A DNA stretch of 64,000 nucleotides from CAXBNB01 sp040151475 (GCF_040151475.1 NZ_JBDKWG010000142.1:1-64000); one strand, 5' to 3'; positions 17,515-26,179 are shown, counted from the stretch's first letter. Numbers and translations are program-made. Notes: generated by a model from the letters alone, not told the origin.

Positions 17515-18093
17515 ATGGAGCAAGACTCTTCTGATCAGCATTATTCCGACAAAGAAAAAATTGCAGCGTTCGACAATGAGTTCATGCCGCACATAGATGC
17601 TATGTACAACTTTGCCTTTCGGCTCACTCATGACGAAGATGATGCCAAAGACCTGATTCAGGATACATTCCTAAAATCTTATCGATTTATTAATTCCTTT
17701 CAGAAAGGAACTAATGCCAAGGCATGGTTGTTCAGAATCTTAAAGAATAGCTTTATCAATGACTTTCGTAAAAAAAGCAAAGAGCCGGCAAAAGTTGATT
17801 ATCAGGAAGTAGAAGGTTATTATAACTCTGAAAAAGCAAACAGTAACATTACCACTGACCTGAGAATCGACACCATCAAGGATATGATGGGTGATGAAAT
17901 ATCGAATGCACTAAATTCTCTTGCCGTGGATTTTCGAACGGTGATTATCCTTTGTGATGTAGAGGGCTTTACTTATGAAGAAATGGCTAAGATCTTGGAC
18001 ATTCCCATTGGTACGGTGAGGTCTCGCTTGCATAGAGCAAGGAATTTATTGAAAGAAAAACTTCAATCCTATGCCCAAAGCATGGGTTATTAA
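17515..18093 (+). CDS. ECF-family RNA polymerase sigma factor
   Basis: The 192-residue sigma-70 family protein has region 2 (MYNFAFRLTHDEDDAKDLIQ, then AKAWLFRILKNSFINDFRK) at about 30-90. Region 4 has a helix-turn-helix (FRTVIILCDVEGFTYEEMAK, then PIGTVRSRLHRARNLLKEKL) at about 140-185. It directs transcription of a stress- or envelope-type regulon. Unlike the PUL sigma at 53424-54077, it is followed by a short zinc-type anti-sigma-like gene and not a FecR gene. In Cytophagales this broad ECF type is often a constitutive core gene. Confidence 0.92.
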   Translation: MEQDSSDQHYSDKEKIAAFDNEFMPHIDAMYNFAFRLTHDEDDAKDLIQDTFLKSYRFINSFQKGTNAKAWLFRILKNSFINDFRKKSKEPAKVDYQEVEGYYNSEKANSNITTDLRIDTIKDMMGDEISNALNSLAVDFRTVIILCDVEGFTYEEMAKILDIPIGTVRSRLHRARNLLKEKLQSYAQSMGY

Positions 18094-18155
18094 ATATTAT
18101 TCACTAATTATGCATCATTGTTTTGGGCTTAAATAAGATAATACATAACGTAAAA

Positions 18156-18392
18156 ATGAGCACCGGAATGGCTGACTGTTCCGCATACAAAGAGCTAATT
18201 CAACTGGTGATAGATAATGAATCTTCAAGCAAAGAAGAAACTTATCTCAGAAAACACATGAAAATGTGTTTGAAATGTCTGAGCCAATACGAAATAGACA
18301 AGGAACTAAAGGAAGTATTAAAACTCAAACTTGAAAAAAAACAAGTTCCTGCTGGTCTGTCCGAAACAATAAGAAACAAACTGATAAAGTGA
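18156..18392 (+). CDS. Small zinc-type anti-sigma factor-like protein
   Basis: The 78-residue soluble protein carries HMKMCLKC, an H-x3-C-x2-C zinc-binding motif as in ZAS (RsrA/ChrR-type) anti-sigma domains, followed by a charged helix (KELKEVLKLKLEKKQVP). It lies 62 nt after the ECF sigma gene on the same strand, the usual place for the partner anti-sigma. ATG 18156 is preferred over an upstream TTG at 18123. The partner relationship is inferred from position and motif. Confidence 0.7.
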   Translation: MSTGMADCSAYKELIQLVIDNESSSKEETYLRKHMKMCLKCLSQYEIDKELKEVLKLKLEKKQVPAGLSETIRNKLIK

Positions 18393-18406
18393 ATCTGACA
18401 AAATAA

Positions 18407-18979
18407 ATGCACCAGGGAAAAGCCATTATATTTTCTGCTCCATCCGGTTCTGGAAAGACTACCATAGTAAAGCACCTATTATCTGTAATTGACAATTTAC
18501 AGTTTTCTATCTCCGCTTCTACCCGGGATAAAAGAGGGCGAAACGAACAAAACGGGAAAGACTATTATTTTTTGTCTCCTGAAGAGTTTAAAAACAAAAT
18601 AGACAACAATGAATTCATTGAGTGGGAAGAGGTCTATGAAGGCAATTTTTATGGCACACTAAAATCCGAAATAGACAGAATCTGGAATGATGGTAATCAT
18701 GTCATATTCGATGTGGATGTAAAGGGAGGCATCAGCCTTAAAAAATATTTCGGAGACAATGCACTAAGTATTTTTGTAAAAGTACCTGATATGGAAACAT
18801 TGAAATCCAGGTTAACCGATCGAAATACCGAAAGCGAACAAAGCTTGTCAAGAAGGTTATATAAAGCCCAATTCGAAATGTCTTTTGAAAATCAGTTTGA
18901 CACCACCCTATTGAACAATGAACTCAACGAATCGCTCAAACAAGCAGAAGGTCTGGTTAGAAATTTTTTAAAAAACTGA
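18407..18979 (+). CDS. gmk: Guanylate kinase
   Basis: The 190-residue enzyme phosphorylates GMP to GDP with ATP. It has the P-loop APSGSGKTT at about residues 10-18 and the GMP-binding segment STRDKRGRNEQNGKDYYFLS, whose Arg and Tyr residues contact GMP. FIEWEEVYEGNFYGTLKSEI and the lid-region RLTDRNTESEQSLSRRL follow. The length is normal. It starts 14 nt after the anti-sigma-like gene, and nadD follows 23 nt later, so it is probably part of a plus-strand run that ends at nadD. Confidence 0.96.
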   Translation: MHQGKAIIFSAPSGSGKTTIVKHLLSVIDNLQFSISASTRDKRGRNEQNGKDYYFLSPEEFKNKIDNNEFIEWEEVYEGNFYGTLKSEIDRIWNDGNHVIFDVDVKGGISLKKYFGDNALSIFVKVPDMETLKSRLTDRNTESEQSLSRRLYKAQFEMSFENQFDTTLLNNELNESLKQAEGLVRNFLKN

Positions 18980-19002
18980 ACCTTTGTCTGTAAACATCAA
19001 TT

Positions 19003-19578
19003 ATGACAGAAGTTGGTCTATTTTTTGGCTCTTTTAATCCCATACATACCGGGCACATGATTATTGCTCAAACTATGTTTGAGTATTCAAGTATTGAAGA
19101 ATTGTGGTTTATTGTTTCACCTCAAAACCCCTTCAAAAAAACAAAATCCCTACTGCATGAATTTGACCGGTATGACATGGTGGAAGTGGCCATAAGGGAA
19201 AATCCAAAGTTCAAAGTGTCTGACATAGAATTCAATATGCCAAAGCCCAGCTATACTATAGATACACTGACACTGTTGAGCGAAAAGCACCCGGACAAAA
19301 AATTCCGTCTTATTATGGGAGGAGATAACATGAAGAATTTTCACAAATGGAAAAATTCTGAAATGATTTTAAAAAACTATGGATTACTGGTTTATCCTCG
19401 TCCTAATCAAGATAAAGCTTCTCTGGTAAAGCATAGCAACATAGAATACATTGAATCTCCTATGCTGGATATTTCTGCTACCTTCATACGAAATGCCATA
19501 AAAAAAGGGCACTCCATTAAATATTTAGTGCCCGAAAGTGTTGAGTCTTATATCGACCGCAAAGGATTGTATCGATAA
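19003..19578 (+). CDS. nadD: Nicotinate-nucleotide adenylyltransferase
   Basis: The 191-residue enzyme adenylates nicotinate mononucleotide to deamido-NAD. It shows the nucleotidyltransferase motif GSFNPIHTGHMIIAQ at the N-terminus, the substrate segments WFIVSPQNPFK and PSYTIDTL, and the C-terminal ISATFIRNAIKKG (ISST-x-R type). It is the last gene of the gmk run. Its stop codon directly abuts the stop codon of the convergent frr gene with no base between them. Confidence 0.95.
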   Translation: MTEVGLFFGSFNPIHTGHMIIAQTMFEYSSIEELWFIVSPQNPFKKTKSLLHEFDRYDMVEVAIRENPKFKVSDIEFNMPKPSYTIDTLTLLSEKHPDKKFRLIMGGDNMKNFHKWKNSEMILKNYGLLVYPRPNQDKASLVKHSNIEYIESPMLDISATFIRNAIKKGHSIKYLVPESVESYIDRKGLYR

Positions 19579-20139
19579 TCAGATCGTCATTATATCTTCT
19601 TCTTTTACAGCAATCAACTTGTCGATTCTAGCTGTATGACTATCCGTTAGTTTTTGCACTTCAGCTTCTCCACCTTTCACTAAATCCTCAGAAACGCCCT
19701 CTTTTATCAACTTTCTTAATGAGTCATTGGTATCCTTTCTGACATTCCTAACACTGATTTTACCTTTTTCTGCTTCGGCCTTCACCTGCTTTACCAACCC
19801 CATTCTTCTTTCTTCAGTCAACGGAGGTATTCCGATCCTGATAGTCTCTCCATCATTTTGAGGGTTCAATCCTAAATCGCTATTGATAATTGCCCTTTCA
19901 ATATCGTTAAGTATAGCTTTTTCCCAAGGCTTAATAAGCAAAGACCTGGCATCTGGAGTATTGACAGAAGCTACCTGATTCAAAGGAGTCATATTTCCGT
20001 AATATTCCACAAATATACCATCCAGCATATTTGGCATTGCTTTTCCAGCACGGATTTTGGAAAGCTCCTGATTCAAATGATCTATGGCCTTATCCATCAG
20101 TTGCTTTGCTTCTTCCAGGAACAGTTCTATTTCTTCCAT
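19579..20139 (-). CDS. frr: Ribosome recycling factor
   Basis: The 186-residue protein releases ribosomes from mRNA after termination, together with EF-G. The three-helix bundle and the beta/alpha domain are both recognisable: HLNQELSKIRAGKAMPNMLD, LNQVASVNTPDARSLLIKPW, AIINSDLGLNPQNDGETIRI and PPLTEERRMGLVKQVKAEAE. It lies 25 nt after pyrH on the same strand, the conserved pyrH-frr pair. Confidence 0.97.
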   Translation of the reverse strand: MEEIELFLEEAKQLMDKAIDHLNQELSKIRAGKAMPNMLDGIFVEYYGNMTPLNQVASVNTPDARSLLIKPWEKAILNDIERAIINSDLGLNPQNDGETIRIGIPPLTEERRMGLVKQVKAEAEKGKISVRNVRKDTNDSLRKLIKEGVSEDLVKGGEAEVQKLTDSHTARIDKLIAVKEEDIMTI

Positions 20140-20164
20140 TTCGAATAAATTTTAGCTAAAAAAA

Positions 20165-20872
20165 TTAATATATCAAAGTTCCAACTTCTTCATTTCCTTT
20201 CACAATTTCATTCAAATTACCAGGCTTGTTCATATCAAAAACAATAATCGGTAAATTGTTTTCATGGCACAAAGTGAAAGCTGTCATATCCATCACTTTC
20301 AACCCTTTTTTATAAACTTCCTGAAATGTAATTTTGTTGAACTTCCGAGCTTCCGGGTTTTTCTCCGGGTCTTCAGTATAAACTCCATCGACTCTGGTTC
20401 CTTTTAAAACTACATCGGCTCCTATCTCTATTGCCCTCAAACTTGCCGTAGAATCCGTAGTAAAGTAGGGATTTCCTATGCCCGCACCAAAAATTACAAT
20501 CCTGCCTTTTTCCAAATGCCGAACTGCTCTTCTTTTTATAAAGGGTTCACACACTTCTTCAATTTTTATTCCGGACATCAACCGTGTAAACAACCCACTT
20601 TTTTCCAAGGCCGACTGAAGTGCCATTGCATTGATCACGGTGGCAAGCATACCCATGTAATCTCCCTGCACTCTATCAATTCCTGCACTTTCTCCTTCTA
20701 CACCTCTGAAAATATTTCCTCCTCCAATTACAATAGCAATTTCCAGCCCTTCCTCTTTTACATTTTTAATCTCATTTACATATTGCTCTAAACGATGAGG
20801 ATCTATTCCATACTGTTTATTCCCCATTAGAGCCTCTCCGCTCAACTTCAAGAGTATTCTTTTATACTTCAT
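20165..20872 (-). CDS. pyrH: UMP kinase
   Basis: The 235-residue bacterial-type UMP kinase of the amino acid kinase fold makes UDP from UMP. Landmarks are RILLKLSGEALMGNKQYGID, IVIGGGNIFRGVEG, DYMGMLATVINAMALQSAL, VIFGAGIGNPYFTTDSTASL and KGTRVDGVYTEDPEKNPEA. A -7 box lies upstream at 20919-20926, and frr follows 25 nt downstream. Confidence 0.97.
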   Translation of the reverse strand: MKYKRILLKLSGEALMGNKQYGIDPHRLEQYVNEIKNVKEEGLEIAIVIGGGNIFRGVEGESAGIDRVQGDYMGMLATVINAMALQSALEKSGLFTRLMSGIKIEEVCEPFIKRRAVRHLEKGRIVIFGAGIGNPYFTTDSTASLRAIEIGADVVLKGTRVDGVYTEDPEKNPEARKFNKITFQEVYKKGLKVMDMTAFTLCHENNLPIIVFDMNKPGNLNEIVKGNEEVGTLIY

Positions 20873-20918
20873 TCTGTTCTGTTTCCTCTATTATGTAAAT
20901 GATCAAATCTTGCGGCGA

Positions 20919-20926
20919 CAAATATA
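20919..20926 (-). promoter_or_regulatory. -7 box for pyrH-frr
   Basis: On the minus strand this reads TATATTTG, an exact TANNTTTG match, 47 nt upstream of the pyrH start. It supports an independent promoter for pyrH-frr, separate from the biotinyl-carrier gene upstream. Confidence 0.45.
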
Positions 20927-20951
20927 ATCGTATATAAAGGATGTAAAAAAA

Positions 20952-21458
20952 TTAGAAGACTATGATCGTATTATTTTTTTCCACACTATCTCCAACGGCA
21001 ACTGTTATAGATGAAATTTTTCCATCTTGTGGACTTTTTATTACATTCTCCATTTTCATAGCCTCAAGCACGAACAACTTACTCCCACTCTTTACTTCCT
21101 CTCCTTCTTTGACTAAAATATCAAGGATAAGCCCTGGCATTGGTGCCTTTACTTCTTTCTTAGAATGTTCTTGATTGTTTTCAAAACCCATTTTTTGGAG
21201 CAACACATCCATACGATCTTTCAGCACTACATCGTAGGTTTGATTGTTTAACTTAATGGAAGCCATCTTTTTTTTCCTGTCTACCTCAACAACAGTGATA
21301 TTATAAGAATGACCCTCTTTGAGTACATGAAACAAGTTTTTATCGACCCTTTCAATGTCCAAAATAAGTTGTTCATCATCAATCATGAAGGATGTTCCCT
21401 CTTGTGATATTTTGAAATTTCGATTGTTAACGGAAGCTTCGTACATAGACACCTGCAA
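20952..21458 (-). CDS. Biotinyl carrier protein (acyl-CoA carboxylase type)
   Basis: The 168-residue protein ends in a biotinyl/lipoyl domain with the biotin-attachment motif FVLEAMKMENVI near residue 135, preceded by KAPMPGLILDILVKEGEEV. The N-terminal ~90 residues form a small strand-rich adaptor as in bacteroidete propionyl/methylmalonyl-CoA decarboxylase-type carriers. The modified lysine (in MKM) would be charged by BirA. No carboxylase or carboxyltransferase subunit is nearby. It starts 5 nt after the Lrp-family gene, so the two are probably co-transcribed. Confidence 0.88.
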   Translation of the reverse strand: MQVSMYEASVNNRNFKISQEGTSFMIDDEQLILDIERVDKNLFHVLKEGHSYNITVVEVDRKKKMASIKLNNQTYDVVLKDRMDVLLQKMGFENNQEHSKKEVKAPMPGLILDILVKEGEEVKSGSKLFVLEAMKMENVIKSPQDGKISSITVAVGDSVEKNNTIIVF

Positions 21459-21463
21459 TTGCT

Positions 21464-21931
21464 CTATACGTCTAGCTGAATGTGTCGATTCAAGCTTTCT
21501 TCCAAAGAAATGAATGTTTCTGTTCTCTCAATTCCTTCTACCTTCTGTATTTTGTCATGCAACACATCTTTGAGATGTTTAGTATCACGACAATGGATTT
21601 TAATAAAAATATTGTAATTACCCGTTGTATAATGAATTTTCACTACTTCCGGAATCTTTTTCAATTTTTCAACTACCGCCTCATAAAGAGAACTTTTCAA
21701 TAAAAAAATACCTAAAAAACAGGTGACGTCATAACCAAGTTTAGAGTAGTCCATACTCAAAGTTGTACCAGTCACAACTCCCATCTCTTCAAGCTTTTTC
21801 ATCCTCACATGAACAGTACCACCAGAGACATAAACTTTCTTTGCAATCTCTGTGTAAGGCACTTTGGCATCTTTCATTAACTCTGTTAGTATTTTGAGGT
21901 CAACATTGTCAATTTCGTAATTTTTCGCCAT
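21464..21931 (-). CDS. Lrp/AsnC-family transcriptional regulator
   Basis: The 155-residue protein has an N-terminal winged HTH (VDLKILTELMKDAKVPYTEI, VSGGTVHVRMKKLEEMGVVT) and a C-terminal RAM/ligand-binding domain (CFLGIFLLKSSLYEAVVEKL, YTTGNYNIFIKIHC). Such regulators respond to amino acids or related small molecules. It is transcribed away from the RNA-like element and fadD, and it leads the biotinyl-carrier gene by 5 nt, which it may regulate. Confidence 0.92.
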   Translation of the reverse strand: MAKNYEIDNVDLKILTELMKDAKVPYTEIAKKVYVSGGTVHVRMKKLEEMGVVTGTTLSMDYSKLGYDVTCFLGIFLLKSSLYEAVVEKLKKIPEVVKIHYTTGNYNIFIKIHCRDTKHLKDVLHDKIQKVEGIERTETFISLEESLNRHIQLDV

Positions 21932-22040
21932 AGGTATAGATTATTTTTGGTTGTTTTTTAAAGATTGTAATATTTTATTGCACAATATGTATTTTTTAGC
22001 TAATTTATATAAAATATTTTTAATGCATCACAAGTTATAC

Positions 22041-22048
22041 TAATTTTG
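22041..22048 (+). promoter_or_regulatory. -7 box upstream of the tRNA-like RNA
   Basis: TAATTTTG is an exact TANNTTTG match on the plus strand, about 50 nt before the 5' acceptor-like arm at 22098. A transcript from here would run through the tRNA-like fold to the terminator at 22244-22270. Confidence 0.35.
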
Positions 22049-22097
22049 AGTTCCGAAGCAAAAAGAAGGTTGATATTATCCTTTCAAATTGTGTTCG

Positions 22098-22215
22098 TAT
22101 AGGTCAGTGAAACAGACAAATACTCTTCAAAACATAGAGTATAGATTGCAGGAATTATTCTAACATTTTATTTTAGAATATCTGGTTCATGAGGGTTCGA
22201 ATCCTTCTCCTATAG
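22098..22215 (+). ncRNA. tRNA-like structured RNA (or decayed tRNA)
   Basis: The 3' part has a canonical tRNA T-arm: stem GAGGG (22191-22195), loop TTCGAAT, stem CCTTC (22203-22207). A 7-nt acceptor-like strand TCCTATA (22208-22214) follows, then G. Its complement TATAGG is found at 22098-22103. Between them are two perfect hairpins: ATACTCT/AGAGTAT (22120-22142, 7 bp, 9-nt loop) and TATTCTAA/TTAGAATA (22156-22180, 8 bp, 9-nt loop). The D-arm is weak at best, the span is 118 nt, and CCA is not encoded. An intrinsic terminator follows 28 nt downstream and a -7 box lies upstream. It could be a tRNA pseudogene with insertions, an unusual long-armed tRNA, or a regulatory tRNA mimic. Confidence 0.5.
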
Positions 22216-22243
22216 CTATCATTTTTGGGTTAATGTTGTTTAG

Positions 22244-22270
22244 AAAAAGTCTGGTTTTACCAGGCTTTTT
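22244..22270 (+). terminator. Intrinsic terminator after the tRNA-like RNA
   Basis: AAAAAGTCTGGT (22244-22255) pairs over 12 bp, with one G-U, to ACCAGGCTTTTT (22259-22270) around a TTT loop, then CGCTTTT. No protein gene lies upstream on this strand since the convergent genes at 19.5 kb, so it must end a non-coding transcript. Confidence 0.7.
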
Positions 22271-22398
22271 CGCTTTTCAGCCCGTATAGTATGGTTTTTC
22301 ACCCGTTCAGTATCCTTCATTTTTTTATTTGATCATCATTGGTGATATTTAGGGCTGTATTAACTGTACTTAATCCAACCCATTATTTTAACTATCAA

Positions 22399-24084
22399 AT
22401 GAAAGATCACTCCTGGTACAAGCAATATCCTGAAGGTATCCCTCACGAAATAGACCCTGACCAATACTCGTCATTGGTTGAGGTCATCAAAGAATCGTTC
22501 AACAAATACAGTGAGCTTCCGGCTTTCGAAAACATGGGTAAGTCATATACCTATGCCCAAATTGATGAAATGTCTGACAATTTTGCAGCCTTTCTTCAAA
22601 ACGAACTTAAGCTGGCAAAAGGAGACAGGATAGCACTTCAGATGCCAAACCTGATTCAGTATCCTGTAGCTCTCTTTGGCTCATTAAAAGCGGGTTTGGT
22701 CGTGGTAAATACCAACCCACTATACACTCAGCCAGAGATGCAGCACCAGTTCAAAGACTCTGGAGCAAAAGCAATTGTTATTCTGGCCAACTTCGCATAC
22801 AACCTCGAACAAATATTGCCAAATACAAATATTGAACATGTGATAGTCACTGAAATCGGCGACTTGCTGGGAGGACTCAAAGGAATGATTACAAATTTTG
22901 TTGTGAAGAAGGTAAAGAAAATGGTGCCTGCCTATAACATACCAAAAGCTTTCTCATTTAAAGAATGTCTGTCAAAAGGAAGCCACCATTCATTTCAACT
23001 GGTTGAAATTGATTCCGAAGACTTAGCATTTCTCCAATATACGGGAGGAACTACAGGAGTGTCTAAGGGAGCAATGCTAACCCATAGAAATGTTACAGCC
23101 AACTTAATTCAGGTGAGGTCATGGATTAGCAACATCACACAGGAACGCAAAGAATTAATTATTACAGCTTTGCCTCTTTATCATATTTTTGCCTTGGTAA
23201 TCAATGGACTCATCACTTTCAGTATTGGTGCCAAAAACGTATTGATAACAAACCCAAGAGATATTGATGGTTTTGTAAAAGAGTTGGCAAAACATCAATT
23301 CACTATGATGACAGGTGTGAACACATTGTTTAACGCACTTTTAAACCATCCAAAATTTTCCTCCCTTGATTTTTCAAAACTCACTCATGCTGCAGGAGGT
23401 GGTATGGCGGTACAAAGAATCGTTGCTGAAAAATGGAAAGAAGTTACCGGGAAACCCTTACTTGAAGGGTATGGCCTAACCGAAACCTCTCCGGTCCTGA
23501 CATTTAACCCGACAGACGGAACCGACAGAATAGGCACCATCGGAGTGCCTGCTCCAAGTACAGAAATCTGTCTGCTTGATGATAGTGGGAATGAGGTTCC
23601 GATTGGAGAGCGGGGTGAGATTTGTGCCAAAGGGCCACAGGTAATGAAAGGATACTGGCAAAGGCCTAAAGAAACGGAAGAAGTGTTTATCAATGGTTGG
23701 TTTCGTACCGGAGATATTGGTGTAATGGATGAAGATGGTTTTATCAAAATAGTTGACAGAAAAAAGGAAATGATCCTTGTATCTGGATTTAATGTTTATC
23801 CAAATGACATTGAAAACACCATTGCTTCTCACCCCAAGGTGTTGGAAGTAGGTGCGATTGGAGTTCCGGATTCTAAATCAACTGAAGCGGTCAAAGTATT
23901 TATTGTTAAAAAAGAAGAGTCTTTAACGATAGAAGAAATACAAGACTTCTGCAAAAAAAACCTTACGGGATACAAGAGGCCAAAACACATCGAGTTTTTA
24001 AGCGAATTACCTAAATCCAATGTAGGCAAAGTACTTAGGCGAATTTTGAAAGAAGAAGATACTAAAAGGAATACATATTCCTGA
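22399..24084 (+). CDS. fadD: Long-chain fatty acid--CoA ligase
   Basis: The 561-residue AMP-binding enzyme activates fatty acids to acyl-CoA through an acyl-AMP intermediate. Motifs are the P-loop YTGGTTGVSKGAMLTHRN at about 213, the GYGLTETSPVLT core at about 356, the GWFRTGDIG hinge region at about 432, and the catalytic-lysine C-terminal SNVGKVLRRILKEE. ATG 22399 (MKDHSWYKQYPEGIP) gives the family N-terminus; a longer reading from 22339 adds 20 atypical residues. The DUF3078 gene follows 78 nt later. Confidence 0.93.
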   Translation: MKDHSWYKQYPEGIPHEIDPDQYSSLVEVIKESFNKYSELPAFENMGKSYTYAQIDEMSDNFAAFLQNELKLAKGDRIALQMPNLIQYPVALFGSLKAGLVVVNTNPLYTQPEMQHQFKDSGAKAIVILANFAYNLEQILPNTNIEHVIVTEIGDLLGGLKGMITNFVVKKVKKMVPAYNIPKAFSFKECLSKGSHHSFQLVEIDSEDLAFLQYTGGTTGVSKGAMLTHRNVTANLIQVRSWISNITQERKELIITALPLYHIFALVINGLITFSIGAKNVLITNPRDIDGFVKELAKHQFTMMTGVNTLFNALLNHPKFSSLDFSKLTHAAGGGMAVQRIVAEKWKEVTGKPLLEGYGLTETSPVLTFNPTDGTDRIGTIGVPAPSTEICLLDDSGNEVPIGERGEICAKGPQVMKGYWQRPKETEEVFINGWFRTGDIGVMDEDGFIKIVDRKKEMILVSGFNVYPNDIENTIASHPKVLEVGAIGVPDSKSTEAVKVFIVKKEESLTIEEIQDFCKKNLTGYKRPKHIEFLSELPKSNVGKVLRRILKEEDTKRNTYS

Positions 24085-24162
24085 CATTTGGCTTTATTAT
24101 TGCAATTGTGTTTTCAACCCGCTACAAAAACAACAATCTCAACATCTGATATACGATTGTCC

Positions 24163-25080
24163 ATGAAGCATTTATTTGTAATTTTTCTGATTTCATTTCC
24201 CTTTTTAGCTTTTTCCTCTACCAAGCATGATACAACTTATTGGAATATTGGAGGAATCACTTCACTAACCTTCAGTCAAGTCTCATTAACTAACTGGGCT
24301 GCAGGCGGAGACAACTCCACTTCTTTCCACGGGCATCTTCATGCTTTTGCTGACCATGTTAAGGGAGTTGCCATATTTGAGAACAGTTTGGAGGCTGGAT
24401 ATGGGTTAATTAAACAAGGAGACAGAGGGTTTATTAAAGCAGATGACAAAATCAGTTTTAATTCAAAATATGGAAGAAGGCTTTCACCTGCAAACACAAA
24501 ATGGTATTGGACTACAAATATTAACTTCCGGACTCAATTTGCGAATGGGTTTAATAACCACGATTTGGAAAAAAAAATATCCGGATGGCTAGCTCCGGGA
24601 TATTTTTTCGCCTCGATAGGCATAGATTTTAAACCCTCTACAAACTTCTGGGTAGCTTACACACCCTTTTCGGCCAAGATCACTATAGTAAATGACAAAA
24701 ACCTCTCCGACGCAGGGGCATTTGGAGTAGAGCCAGGTAAGATGGCAAGATCCGAAGTAGGGTCGTATTTCACTTCGGTTTTAAAAACCCACCTACTTGA
24801 GAACATCAATTTTGAATCGAAATTACAGTTATTTTCAAACTATATAGAAAGCCCTGAAAAAGTAGATGTAAACTGGGAAACGACATTCGTCCTTAAAGTC
24901 AATAATTTTATCACTACCAATATCTTGAATCAATTGATTTATGATGATGACATAAAAATACCAACATACGACGATCAGGGAGAAAAAATAGGAGAAGGTC
25001 CTAAAGTGCAATTCAAAAACATCTTTGGAGTAGGCTTCACATACAAATTTGGTCATACCCGCAGAAAAAATAAAATCTGA
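24163..25080 (+). CDS. DUF3078 outer-membrane-type protein, copy 1
   Basis: The 305-residue protein has a signal peptide (MKHLFVIFLISFPFLAFS) and the DUF3078 repeats of strand-forming sequence: WNIGGITSLTFSQVSLTNWA, ENSLEAGYGLIKQG, LAPGYFFASIGIDFKPS, EVGSYFTSVLKT and KNIFGVGFTYKFGH. The composition suggests a small outer-membrane beta-barrel. Function is unknown. ATG 24163 is preferred since it begins the signal peptide. The next gene is a paralogue, so this is a tandem duplication. Confidence 0.85.
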   Translation: MKHLFVIFLISFPFLAFSSTKHDTTYWNIGGITSLTFSQVSLTNWAAGGDNSTSFHGHLHAFADHVKGVAIFENSLEAGYGLIKQGDRGFIKADDKISFNSKYGRRLSPANTKWYWTTNINFRTQFANGFNNHDLEKKISGWLAPGYFFASIGIDFKPSTNFWVAYTPFSAKITIVNDKNLSDAGAFGVEPGKMARSEVGSYFTSVLKTHLLENINFESKLQLFSNYIESPEKVDVNWETTFVLKVNNFITTNILNQLIYDDDIKIPTYDDQGEKIGEGPKVQFKNIFGVGFTYKFGHTRRKNKI

Positions 25081-25276
25081 TTTAGAATACAGAAGTCCTT
25101 AACACTTGCGAATGGTTCGTTCACCGAATAATTTCTGAGTCTCATGGAATAATTTCTCCGTTTTAAGAAAAATCTAATAAACTTGCGCCTCAGTTAAACT
25201 GAACTGTATTATTTCTTGTTTCATCCAGTCTATAACCACATTTCTAAGTACATTTTTTTAACAAACTCATTTACAA

Positions 25277-26179
25277 ATGAAAAAAAGACTTTTATTGTTA
25301 ATTCTATCTTTCCCAATGCTTTTATCTGCTCAAGACTCGGATACTACTTATTGGAAAATCGGAGGAGTTAGTTCACTTTCGTTTAGTCAGGTATCATTGA
25401 CTAACTGGGCAGCAGGAGGTAACAATTCTGTGGCTTTTAACAGTTACTTTAGCACTTTTGCAAATTATGCCAAAGGAAGGTCCGTTTGGGAAAACAGCCT
25501 CGAACTAGGATACGGCCTTATCAAACAAGCAGAAGAAGGGTTTAGAAAGTCAGATGATAAAATAAACCTTACCACCAAATTTGGACGATCACTTTCTCCA
25601 AACAATAAATATTGGTACTGGAGTATGAACTTCAATTTAAGGACTCAATTTGCAAACGGTTACTCTCAAGAGGATAATGACACTCCCATATCTAAATTTA
25701 TGGCTCCAGGATATCTCGTATTGGCTGCAGGTTTGGATTATAAACCTTCCAAATATTTTAGCATGTCATATTCACCAGTTACTGGTAAAATTACTATTGT
25801 AAATGATGATGCGCTTTCGGCTGCCGGTGCTTTTGGTGTTGACCCGGGCAAAAAATCTCGTAGTGAACTTGGTTCGTATCTTACGGTACAATTCAAGAAA
25901 AACATTATGGAAAACGTAAGCCTTGAGTCCAAACTACAACTCTTTTCCAATTACGCAAATAAGCCCAAAAATATAGATGTAAACTTGGAAAATGCATTGA
26001 TGATGAAAATCAATAAATACTTATCGGCGAGTCTGATTAATCAATTAATATATGATGACGACATTGACATTCCTACTTATGATGAAGATGGAAATGTAAC
26101 CAAAGTAGGTCCAAAGACACAATTCAAAAATATTTTCGGGGTAGGATTTGCCTACCAATTTGGAGATAAAAAAGGATGA
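25277..26179 (+). CDS. DUF3078 outer-membrane-type protein, copy 2
   Basis: The 300-residue protein has a signal peptide ending near LLSAQ (residue 19) and aligns with the preceding protein over its whole length. Shared segments include FSQVSLTNWAAGG, ENSLELGYGLIKQ, LRTQFANG, KITIVNDDALSAAGAFGV and NQLIYDDDIDIPTYDEDG. It ends in KNIFGVGFAYQFGDKKG, a terminal-strand pattern usual for barrel proteins. It has its own 196-bp upstream gap and a terminator downstream. Function is unknown. Confidence 0.87.
   Translation: MKKRLLLLILSFPMLLSAQDSDTTYWKIGGVSSLSFSQVSLTNWAAGGNNSVAFNSYFSTFANYAKGRSVWENSLELGYGLIKQAEEGFRKSDDKINLTTKFGRSLSPNNKYWYWSMNFNLRTQFANGYSQEDNDTPISKFMAPGYLVLAAGLDYKPSKYFSMSYSPVTGKITIVNDDALSAAGAFGVDPGKKSRSELGSYLTVQFKKNIMENVSLESKLQLFSNYANKPKNIDVNLENALMMKINKYLSASLINQLIYDDDIDIPTYDEDGNVTKVGPKTQFKNIFGVGFAYQFGDKKG

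Noticed and set aside
22098..22215. Reading the tRNA-like element on the minus strand
   Set aside because: The minus strand lacks a canonical T-loop at the right frame, and the terminator and -7 box both support the plus strand.
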